Source: an uncultured Phycisphaerales bacterium (GTDB taxonomy: Bacteria > Planctomycetota > Phycisphaerae > Phycisphaerales > UBA1924). From it: 6,810 nt of DNA. The translations under genes and the position numbers were made by a program. The first letter of the stretch is position 1, and every line of letters starts with the position of its first letter. The stretch is taken from positions 1 through 6,810 of the forward strand of contig CALAFV010000072.1 of the NCBI GenBank assembly GCA_937891445.1, given 5' to 3'. Below are positions 1-5,880 of this stretch, piece by piece. The notes below the pieces were generated by a model that did no database searches, was not told the DNA's origin, and saw only the letters and a program-made list of their open reading frames with translations.

Positions 1-2965
1 GACGCAGGTGCGCCTCGGCCAGCCGCTCGATGTTCCAGACGTTCGCCGGCTCCAGGTCCAGCAGCCGCCGCGCGGCCTCCAGCGCCTCGTCGGTCCGCCC
101 CGCCGCCTCCAGCGCGCCGATCAGGTTCCGGTGCAGCGCGAAGTCGTCGGGCTTGAGGCGGATTCCCTCGCGGAAGACCTCGATCCCCTCCTCCACCAGA
201 CCGTTGTTCTTCAGCAGCGTCCCCGCGTAGAGCCTGTGCTGGATCTGCCGCCACAGCCGCCGCGCCTGGTCGATCTGCCCGGCTTCGAACCACGTCTTGC
301 CCAGTTCGCCCAGCACGTAGTCGCGGTCGATCTGCGGGAAGCGCAGCACGCGCTGGTACGCCTCCGCCGCCTCCTCGAACCGGGCGAGCCGGCGCAGCAA
401 CTCCGCCCGCCCCAGTTGCAGGTCCACGTCCCGCGGGTTGTGCCGCAGCACCAGGTCCAGCAGGTCCATCGCCTGCCCGTACTCGAGTTCGTGGATCAGC
501 AGTTGTGCCAGCGCCCGGGCCACGAGCGTTGCGCTCGGGTCGGCCTCGACCTCCCGGCGCAGGTCGTCGATCAGATCCTCGAGCATCCCCAACTGCGAGG
601 CCGTGTCGTGCAGCCGCCCCAGCGCCTCGACCGCGCGGTCCGTGTCGGTCCGCTGCGTCGCGACGGCGCGGAACTCGCGCATCGCCTCCTCCAGCCGCCC
701 TGCATCCGCCAGCGCCTTGCCGTAGTCCAGCCGCACTTCGTGCCGGTCCGGCTGGAGGCGGAGCGACGTCTGGTAGTACCCGATCGCCCGCTCGGCCTCC
801 CCCATCCGCGCCAGTTGCTCCGCCACGGCGTTGAGCGTGGACGCGTTGCCCGGGTCCGCCGCGGCCATCCGCTCGAGCGTCCCGATCGCCCCGGCGCGGT
901 CGCCGTACCGGAGGTTCAGGTCCACGATCGCCTCGTAGAACTGCCGCGTACGCTCCGGGTGCAACTGCGCCAGCCGCAGGTAGATCTCCACCGCCCCGTC
1001 GGCGTCCCCCATCGCGTCGTGCAGTTTCGCCATCTGCCGCAGCGCCGGCTCGCTCCCCGGCTGGACCTCCAGCAGCCGCTCGAGATACTGGCGAGCACCC
1101 GCGAAATCGCGCTCGGTGTCCGCCGCCCGCGCGAGGATCAGCAGCGCCACCGCGTCGCCCGGGTCCTCATCCAGCCGCGCGGTCTCGCGCCGGCGCAAGT
1201 CGTCGAGTTTCCCCGCCGACGCGTGCATGCTCACCAGCGTGGCGACCGCCTCCGCCTGCTGCACGGCGTTGGGCATGCGTCCGATCGTGTCGCGCCGGAC
1301 CGCGAGCGCCTCCTCCAGCCGCCCCGCCTCCACCAGCAGTTCCGCGCGCACCTGGTGGTGCCGCACCTGCCCGGGCATCAGTTCGCACGCGCGTGTGATC
1401 GCCGCCAGCGCCTCGTCGGTCTTCCCGAGGTTCCGCAGCAACTGCGCCAGCGCCGCCTGCACGCTCGCGTCGCTTGGGTTGGCGCTGCCCATGCGCTCCA
1501 GGGCCGCCAGCGCCCGCTCCGGCTCCCCGCGCACCATCCACAACCGGCTCAGCGCCGCGTACGGCTCCGGCGTCGCCGGCGAGAGCGCCGCCGCCCGCTC
1601 GTACGCCTCCGCGGCGTCGTCGTACAACTCGTACGTCTCGAACAGCGCCCCCAGCCGCGTCGCCAGCGACGTGTCATCCACGCGCGTCGCCAGCACGTGC
1701 CGCCACTGGTTCCTCGCCGACTCCACCTGCCGGTTGCTCGCCAGCAACTGCCCGTACGCGATGTACAACTCCGCGTCCTGCGGGTGCTGCCCGATCGCGC
1801 GCTGGTACTCGGCGCTGGCCCCCTCGATGTCCCCCAGCCGCTCGAGGTACTCCACGACCTTCTGGCTCAGCCGCAAATCGCGCGGGAACAGTTCCACCGC
1901 GGCGGCCAGCGTCCTCTTCCCCTCCTCCGGCTTGCCCATCGCGGCCTGCACGTCCGCCAGCAGGATGCGCATCGCCGTCTGCTCGGGCGCCCGCTTGATC
2001 TGCCCCTCGCAGTACGCCGCAAGGTCCTCCAGCCGCCCCGCCGCGCGGTACAGCGCCACGACGCGCTCGTGCAGGTCCTTCTGGAGCCAATGGTCGCTGG
2101 CCAGCAGCCCGATCGCCTCGACGTACGCCGCGATCGCCTCGTCGCGCTTCCCGGTCTTCTCGAGGCACTGCCCCAGGTCGCGCAGCACCTCGCACCGCCG
2201 GTCCACCTCTTCCCCCACCAGCGCCAGCATCGCGCGGTACTGCTCCGCCGCGGCGGCGTGCAGCCCGCGCTGCGCCATCGCGTCCGCGATCCGGCGCTGG
2301 TGCAGGTAGTTGTCCGGGAACTGCGCTCCAAGTTCGCGCAGCGCCTTGATCGCGTCGTCCTGCCGCCCGCCGCGCAGGTACAGGTCCGCCAGCGCCTCGG
2401 TCAGCCGCTGCCGGTCGGAGATGCTCCGCGCCAGCCCCAGCGCGCGTGTGAGCATCTGCTCCGCCCCCGCATCGTCCCCCGACCGCTGGTACACCTCCGC
2501 GCGGAGCACCAGCAGGTCCTGCTCCATCCGCGCCCCCTCCGGCCCCAGGTCCCCCAGCGACTCGAGCACCTCCGACGCCCCCGCCGCGTCCCCCGCGCGC
2601 AGTTTGAGCCGCGCCAGCACGATCCGCACCGACGCATCGTCCGGCAGCGACTCGGCCCGCGACTCGTACTGCTCGACGAGTTCCTGGAGTTTGCCCTGCC
2701 GCGCATAGTGAGACACCAGCGCATCCAGCGCCGGCCCGTGGAACGGCCGCCGCTGCAGCAACTGCTCGTACCGCCCCAGTGACTCCTCCGTCTCCAGTTC
2801 CCCCGACACCCCGCCATCCCCCCGCGCCGGCCGCGGCTGCTCCGACGCCGCCTCTCCTGCCGGCGCCGGCGAGTCCTGCTGGGCCCCCACGCTCCACGGC
2901 ATCCCCGCCGCCGCCAGAAGCACCCCGATCAGTCGCCGCTGCCAGTGCAGGCTCGAACCCCGCAT
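1..2965 (-). CDS. Secreted giant tetratricopeptide-repeat (TPR) protein, 3'-truncated by window edge
   Basis: Reading down from an ATG at 2965, one frame stays open to position 1 (988 codons plus one base, no stop), so the C-terminus lies outside the window. The N-terminus is a Sec-type signal peptide: Arg10-Arg11, a hydrophobic core at about 12-26, and a V-G-A cleavage site before Gln29. There is no lipobox Cys. A Pro/Ala/Glu-rich linker (about 29-57) leads into continuous helical repeats of about 34-37 residues to the end, roughly 25 units. They have the TPR pattern of a small residue, Gly, Ala, an aromatic and a Pro boundary, e.g. YDDAAEAYERAAALSP at 448-463 and GRTDEALEAARRLLDLEP ending at 973. 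TPR arrays are protein-binding scaffolds; no catalytic domain is visible. The start is supported by a purine-rich ribosome binding site seven bases upstream. The partner and pathway cannot be read from the sequence. The family call is firm; the function is unknown. Confidence 0.94.
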   Translation of the reverse strand, partial: MRGSSLHWQRRLIGVLLAAAGMPWSVGAQQDSPAPAGEAASEQPRPARGDGGVSGELETEESLGRYEQLLQRRPFHGPALDALVSHYARQGKLQELVEQYESRAESLPDDASVRIVLARLKLRAGDAAGASEVLESLGDLGPEGARMEQDLLVLRAEVYQRSGDDAGAEQMLTRALGLARSISDRQRLTEALADLYLRGGRQDDAIKALRELGAQFPDNYLHQRRIADAMAQRGLHAAAAEQYRAMLALVGEEVDRRCEVLRDLGQCLEKTGKRDEAIAAYVEAIGLLASDHWLQKDLHERVVALYRAAGRLEDLAAYCEGQIKRAPEQTAMRILLADVQAAMGKPEEGKRTLAAAVELFPRDLRLSQKVVEYLERLGDIEGASAEYQRAIGQHPQDAELYIAYGQLLASNRQVESARNQWRHVLATRVDDTSLATRLGALFETYELYDDAAEAYERAAALSPATPEPYAALSRLWMVRGEPERALAALERMGSANPSDASVQAALAQLLRNLGKTDEALAAITRACELMPGQVRHHQVRAELLVEAGRLEEALAVRRDTIGRMPNAVQQAEAVATLVSMHASAGKLDDLRRRETARLDEDPGDAVALLILARAADTERDFAGARQYLERLLEVQPGSEPALRQMAKLHDAMGDADGAVEIYLRLAQLHPERTRQFYEAIVDLNLRYGDRAGAIGTLERMAAADPGNASTLNAVAEQLARMGEAERAIGYYQTSLRLQPDRHEVRLDYGKALADAGRLEEAMREFRAVATQRTDTDRAVEALGRLHDTASQLGMLEDLIDDLRREVEADPSATLVARALAQLLIHELEYGQAMDLLDLVLRHNPRDVDLQLGRAELLRRLARFEEAAEAYQRVLRFPQIDRDYVLGELGKTWFEAGQIDQARRLWRQIQHRLYAGTLLKNNGLVEEGIEVFREGIRLKPDDFALHRNLIGALEAAGRTDEALEAARRLLDLEPANVWNIERLAEAHLR

Positions 2966-2972
2966 GCTGTCG

Positions 2973-2981
2973 CCCCTTTCC
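2973..2981 (-). promoter_or_regulatory. Ribosome binding site of the TPR gene
   Basis: The minus strand reads GGAAAGGGG, followed by seven bases and then ATG at 2965. This is close to the Shine-Dalgarno consensus and correctly spaced. It supports this ATG, which also begins a clean signal peptide, over other candidate starts. Confidence 0.65.
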
Positions 2982-3005
2982 AGTCTCGATGCTCAAGCCC
3001 TTCGA

Positions 3006-3020
3006 CGCCGCACCGCGGCG
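3006..3020. repeat. Inverted repeat upstream of the TPR gene
   Basis: On the plus strand the arms CGCCGC and GCGGCG flank ACC, a perfect 6-base-pair stem with a three-base loop. It lies about 40 bases before the TPR start codon, so it would be in the leader if transcription starts further upstream. No T-tract follows, so a terminator is unlikely. Stems of this length arise often by chance in such GC-rich DNA. Confidence 0.3.
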
Positions 3021-3222
3021 CGAGGTTCACGCGACACGACCGAAATCTCTCTCCGTATGGTTCTGTTACCGACTTCGCGGCCGCAGGCTCCGCCGTTCCC
3101 CACAAGCACATACGACAATCTCGCCCGCCGCTTGCCGCGCCCCGCGCAGCATACCGCGGCGTCCACAGATCGGTGGGCGCCCGCCCGCACAACTCACGCA
3201 ACTTCTTTCTTGGTGGGAACTT

Positions 3223-3236
3223 CCGGCGATCGCCGG
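3223..3236. repeat. Perfect 14-base palindrome just after the response regulator stop
   Basis: CCGGCGATCGCCGG is its own reverse complement and starts five bases after the regulator stop codon in the direction of transcription. As RNA it can form a five-pair all-G/C stem with a GAUC loop. The bases after it are not U-rich (AAGTTCCCACC on the minus strand), so it is not a textbook intrinsic terminator. It might mark the 3' end of the kinase-regulator transcript, protect it from exonuclease, or be a protein-binding site. The palindrome is seen directly; the role is a guess. Confidence 0.4.
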
Positions 3237-3241
3237 CCTCG

Positions 3242-3670
3242 TCACGTCCCCAGCGCCGCCTGCACCTCCGGCGACAGCACCATCTCTCCCTCCATCACGC
3301 GCCGCACCGCGGCGGCGATCCCCGCGAAGTCGTCGTTCTTCGACAGGTACCCCCATGCACCCGCCGACACCGACCGGTCGATCAGTTCCCGCCGCACGTG
3401 CCCGCTGAGGATGATCACCCGCGTCCTCGGGTGCTCGCGCGTCAGGTCCGCCAGCGCCCCCAGCGGCTCCCGTCCGGGCATGTCCAGGTCCAGCAGCACG
3501 ACGTCGGGCGCCAGCCGCTTGACGGTCTCCACCAGCGAGTCCGCGCACGCCAGCGACCCCGTCAGATGCAACCCGGGCTCCCGCCTCAGGCGCGACTCCA
3601 GCGCCCCCAGCACGTCGGCGTTGTCGTCCACCACCAGCACCCGTACCGACGCAACCCCCTGCGGAAGCAC
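3242..3670 (-). CDS. Single-domain (receiver-only) response regulator, NarL/FixJ-like receiver
   Basis: The product is 142 residues with one complete receiver domain (about 9-127). The expected phosphorylation pocket is present: Asp15-Asp16 in VLVVDDN, phospho-acceptor Asp61 in LLDLDMPG, Ser89 in IILSGH and Lys111 in YLSKND. The GAWGYLSK motif, then AVRRVMEGE and LSPEV, resembles NarL/FixJ receivers and the linker before their HTH. Here the protein ends about ten residues later with no DNA-binding domain. It must act through protein contacts or phosphotransfer. The gene follows the histidine kinase with the same orientation, two bases after its stop, so it is the likely cognate partner. The start is uncertain: GTG at 3670 is chosen; TTG at 3676 overlaps the kinase stop, and GTG at 3640 would leave only three residues before the Asp pair. 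None has a strong ribosome binding site, consistent with translational coupling. Confidence 0.92.
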   Translation of the reverse strand: MLPQGVASVRVLVVDDNADVLGALESRLRREPGLHLTGSLACADSLVETVKRLAPDVVLLDLDMPGREPLGALADLTREHPRTRVIILSGHVRRELIDRSVSAGAWGYLSKNDDFAGIAAAVRRVMEGEMVLSPEVQAALGT

Positions 3671-3672
3671 GC

Positions 3673-5643
3673 TCAACGGTTCAACACCGCCCGGGCCGCT
3701 CTCACCAGTTGATCGCGCATGACGGTCGGCTGCAGCGGGGCGGCGACTGTCACCACCCGCGTCGCGTCCAGGTCCCCCGGGGCCTGGCCGTACACCACCA
3801 CCCGCCGCCGCGGGTCCCCTTCCAGGAACGCCGCGACGCTGGCGGGCGTCGCCGACTCGTCCGTCACCCACAGCATCGGCCCATCCGCCGAAGCGCCCGG
3901 GGGGCCCCCTGCGCCGTCGCTCGCGCACTCGAACTCCAGCGCGCTGAGCACCTGCTTCACGTAACTCCTCGTGCGGCTGTCCGCCACCGACACCAGCGCC
4001 CTTGCGCACCGCCGCCCGTTTCCGCCCTCGCCTGCGGGAGCCGGCGCCGCCGCCGGCACAATCAGGATCACCGTCGTCCCCTCCCCCGGCGCGGAGCGGA
4101 TCTCCACGTTCCCCCCCGCGCGCTGCACGACGCCCTGCACGAGCGACAAGCCCAGGCCCGTCGAGATCCCGCGCGGCTTGGTGCTGAAGAAGGGTTCCAT
4201 GCATCGGTTACGCACCTCCTCGGTCATCCCTGGGCCGTCGTCGGTCACGCCGATGCGGACCATCCCCGCGCCGGACGCATCCGCGTCCCCCGCCACCTCC
4301 GCCCACGCCTCCACCCGCCCCTCCGAGCGTTGCCGCAGCGCATCCCCCGCGTTCTGCACAAGGTTGAACACCGCCTGCGTCAGCGCCGCCTTGCTCATCC
4401 GCACCGGCGGCACGCCCGTGCCCATCCGGCTCGTCAGCGCCACGTGCCGCGGCACCGCGCTGCGCATCAGCGCCGCCACCTCCGACCACCACTCCGCCGG
4501 CGCCGTGGACTCCCCCATCGCCTCCGCGCCCCCCGGGTCGTGCGCCAGCAGCCGCAGCCCGCTGGTCAACTGCCCGAGGTACTTGATCGTCTGCTCGATC
4601 GCCTGCAGATCCGCGCGCAGTTCCTGCGGCGCCAGGTCGGCGATCGCCTCCAGGCGCATCCGCACCGGCAGCAGCAGGTTCCCCATGTCGTGCCCCAGCC
4701 CCGCCGCCAGCGTCCCCAGCGACGCCATCCGCTCGCTCAGGCGCAGCCGGTGCTCCGATGCCCGCAGTTCCGCGGTTCGTCGCTCCACAAGTTCGTTGAG
4801 GTGCTCGCGGTGCTCCGCCAGCAGCCGCTCGGTCCGCTTGCGTTCCGTGATGTCGCGCGCGATCTTCGAAGCCCCGAAGAACTCCCCGTCCGGCCCGCGC
4901 AGCAGCGAGATCGTCAGCGAAATGTCCAGCAGCCGCCCGTCCTTCGTCCGGCGCACCGTCTCGAAGTGCCGCACCCGCTCCCCGGCCCGCAGCCGCGTCA
5001 TGATCTCCACTTCCTCCGCGCGCCGCTCCTCCGGGATCAGGATGTTGATCGACCGCCCGAGCATCTCCTCGGCGGTATAGCCGAACATCCGCTCCGCCGC
5101 CGCGTTCCACGTCATCACGAGCCCGTCCACGTCCTTCGTGATGATCGCGTCCTCCGATGTCTCCACCACCGCCGCCAGCAGCCGCCTGGTCCGCTCCCAC
5201 TCGTACCAGGACGTCAAGTCGCGCACGATCATGCACGCCCCCGCCACCACTCCCGCTCTCTCCACGACCGGCCACGCGGTGATCGCCACCCGGACCGGTC
5301 GCCCCTCCTTATCCATGCGCAGCGTCTCAAACCGCTCCACGCGCTCGCCGCGCCGGACCCGTTCGATGAGTGTCGCCCCGTCGTCCATCCGCCCCGGCGC
5401 GCCGAGCATCGCGGCGGGCCGCCCGAGCGTCTCCTCCGCGCTGTAGCCGAATACGCGCTCCGCCGCCGCGTTCCACGCCGTGATCCGCCCCTCCAGGTCC
5501 ACGGCGATTACCGCTTCCTCGCACGAGTTGACGACCGCGGCCAGTTGCGAGAGCGCAGCACACGGCTCCGGCGCTCTGCCGCCCCAGGCCACAAAACTCG
5601 GGATACCGGTAGCGGGCGTCACGGTCATCCTCAGCTTAGCCAT
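3673..5643 (-). CDS. Soluble PAS-PAS sensor histidine kinase with a degenerate C-terminal receiver-like domain
   Basis: This is a 656-residue two-component sensor kinase. In order: PAS 1 (about 37-145), PAS 2 with its C-terminal motif (about 158-270, ending DITERKR), a coiled-coil linker (about 270-305), dimerisation/phosphoacceptor domain (about 302-368) with His318 in GLGHDMGN, and an ATPase domain (about 385-530). The ATPase has the N-box NLVQNAGDA (Asn431), G1 box DDGPGM (468-473), F-box EPFFSTK (483-489) and G2 box GLGLS (496-500), so it should be active. There is no signal peptide or membrane segment, so the PAS domains probably sense an intracellular cue; the ligand is not evident. Residues about 548-652 look like a receiver fold with a damaged active site (Asp555 and Asp595 kept, Lys replaced by Ala). 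The two PAS domains share WNAAAER and FGY-AEE-LGR, suggesting duplication. It is followed almost directly by the receiver-only regulator, its likely substrate. Confidence 0.96.
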   Translation of the reverse strand: MAKLRMTVTPATGIPSFVAWGGRAPEPCAALSQLAAVVNSCEEAVIAVDLEGRITAWNAAAERVFGYSAEETLGRPAAMLGAPGRMDDGATLIERVRRGERVERFETLRMDKEGRPVRVAITAWPVVERAGVVAGACMIVRDLTSWYEWERTRRLLAAVVETSEDAIITKDVDGLVMTWNAAAERMFGYTAEEMLGRSINILIPEERRAEEVEIMTRLRAGERVRHFETVRRTKDGRLLDISLTISLLRGPDGEFFGASKIARDITERKRTERLLAEHREHLNELVERRTAELRASEHRLRLSERMASLGTLAAGLGHDMGNLLLPVRMRLEAIADLAPQELRADLQAIEQTIKYLGQLTSGLRLLAHDPGGAEAMGESTAPAEWWSEVAALMRSAVPRHVALTSRMGTGVPPVRMSKAALTQAVFNLVQNAGDALRQRSEGRVEAWAEVAGDADASGAGMVRIGVTDDGPGMTEEVRNRCMEPFFSTKPRGISTGLGLSLVQGVVQRAGGNVEIRSAPGEGTTVILIVPAAAPAPAGEGGNGRRCARALVSVADSRTRSYVKQVLSALEFECASDGAGGPPGASADGPMLWVTDESATPASVAAFLEGDPRRRVVVYGQAPGDLDATRVVTVAAPLQPTVMRDQLVRAARAVLNR

Positions 5644-5652
5644 GTTTCACGG

Positions 5653-5658
5653 CACCTC
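5653..5658 (-). promoter_or_regulatory. Ribosome binding site of the histidine kinase gene
   Basis: The minus strand reads GAGGTG, then nine bases, then ATG at 5643. This supports that start over the in-frame ATG five codons later, which has GAGG directly abutting it and no usable spacing. It sits one base downstream of the hairpin at 5660-5679. Confidence 0.6.
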
Positions 5659-5659
5659 G

Positions 5660-5680
5660 CTCTGAAGAGCCTCTTAGAGG
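5660..5680. promoter_or_regulatory. Overlapping dyads / leader hairpin abutting the kinase ribosome binding site
   Basis: Three short palindromes overlap on the plus strand: CTCT-GA-AGAG (5660-5669), AAGAG-C-CTCTT (5665-5675) and CCTCT-T-AGAGG (5670-5680). The first and third give two similar half-units about 11 bases apart, one helical turn, as in some operators. Read as minus-strand RNA, the same bases fold into CUCUAAGA, loop GGC, and UCUU-C-AGAG: eight pairs with one bulged C, ending one base before the ribosome binding site. Either a DNA operator or an RNA element limiting kinase translation would fit. The symmetry is seen; the function is inferred. Confidence 0.4.
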
Positions 5681-5751
5681 GCCTCGGGCCTCGCTGGTCG
5701 TCCGAGAACCGCCGCCGGCGCCGGATTCCGCGGCATGTCTGCGGGCCCTGC

Positions 5752-5764
5752 GGGCGGACCGCCC
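5752..5764. repeat. Perfect dyad in the divergent intergenic region
   Basis: GGGCGG and CCGCCC flank a single A, giving a perfect 6+1+6 dyad. A one-base centre disfavours an RNA hairpin as drawn, so if functional it is more likely a site for a dimeric DNA-binding protein. It lies about 110 bases upstream of both flanking start codons. Chance occurrence in this GC-rich context is quite possible. Confidence 0.3.
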
Positions 5765-5880
5765 CGCCCTCGGCGACCCCACGCGGCCCCGCTTTCAGGG
5801 ACCCTCCGCGACAGTCGATACCGCTTCGCAAGCGCGGCATGGCCGCGGCCCCACATCCCTTGACCCCCCGCGGCACACCC

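Larger units (their letters stand above)
2966..3241. other. Intergenic region between response regulator and TPR gene
   Basis: This is a 276-base stretch between the stop of the response regulator and the start of the TPR gene, both minus strand. No reading frame here looks like a protein: the short open frames use TTG or GTG starts and have Arg/Ala/Gly-rich compositions typical of GC-rich shadows. I translated the bases after the regulator stop in all three minus frames and found no helix-turn-helix remnant. The region holds a perfect 14-base palindrome just after the regulator stop and a hairpin dyad upstream of the TPR gene, listed separately. I could not find a convincing sigma-70 or ECF promoter, so whether the TPR gene has its own promoter here is open. 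Confidence 0.6.
5644..5880. other. Divergent intergenic region between the kinase and the heptad-repeat gene
   Basis: This is a 237-base region from which the kinase operon is read leftward and the heptad-repeat gene rightward, so it should hold promoters for both. I could not identify a convincing -35/-10 pair on either strand. Besides the element against the kinase start, it contains a palindrome CCGGCGCCGG (5715-5724), a copy pair of TGCGGGC (5740-5746 and 5749-5755), a dyad GGGCGG-A-CCGCCC (5752-5764), and CGCTT-CGC-AAGCG (5822-5834) just before an alternative ATG of the plus-strand gene. The open frames crossing it are Arg/Gly/Pro-rich and resemble chance frames. Confidence 0.55.

Noticed and set aside
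8..2782. A 924-codon open frame on the plus strand opposite the TPR gene.
   Set aside because: Its codons lie in exact register with the TPR codons, so its stops would require TTA, CTA or TCA in the TPR gene, which this GC-rich gene almost never uses. It ends exactly where a TCA serine codon occurs. Its protein is a Gln/Arg/Pro/Val-rich sequence with no domain, while the minus strand gives a signal peptide and regular TPRs.
1674..2996. A 440-codon minus-strand frame overlapping the TPR start.
   Set aside because: The translation is Gly/Ala/Arg-rich low complexity. It is a frame-shifted reading of the TPR gene, whose own frame has periodic TPR signatures throughout.
3071..3099. A possible ECF-type promoter on the minus strand: GGAAC followed later by GTC.
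   Set aside because: There are 21 bases between the two elements, longer than the usual spacing, and neither element extends to the fuller consensus.
2929..3201. A 90-codon minus-strand frame filling the gap before the TPR gene, considered as a lost HTH of the response regulator or a small gene.
   Set aside because: It uses a TTG start, has no HTH-like pattern, and runs over the TPR signal-peptide region in another frame.
3223..3241. Intrinsic terminator for the kinase-regulator operon.
   Set aside because: A stem is possible but no U-tract follows it on the minus strand, so I list it only as a palindrome.
3971..5080. A 369-codon plus-strand frame opposite the kinase.
   Set aside because: Ser/Arg-rich composition without any recognisable domain, and it lies entirely opposite clear PAS and kinase motifs.
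4208..5275. A 355-codon minus-strand frame inside the kinase.
   Set aside because: It is a +1 shadow of the kinase, Gly/Ala/Arg/Asp-rich, and the kinase motifs are all in the other frame.
1..5643. Resemblance to exosortase-linked sets with a TPR lipoprotein, kinase and regulator.
   Set aside because: The TPR protein has no lipobox, the regulator lacks a sigma-54 activator domain, and no exosortase or polysaccharide gene is in the window.
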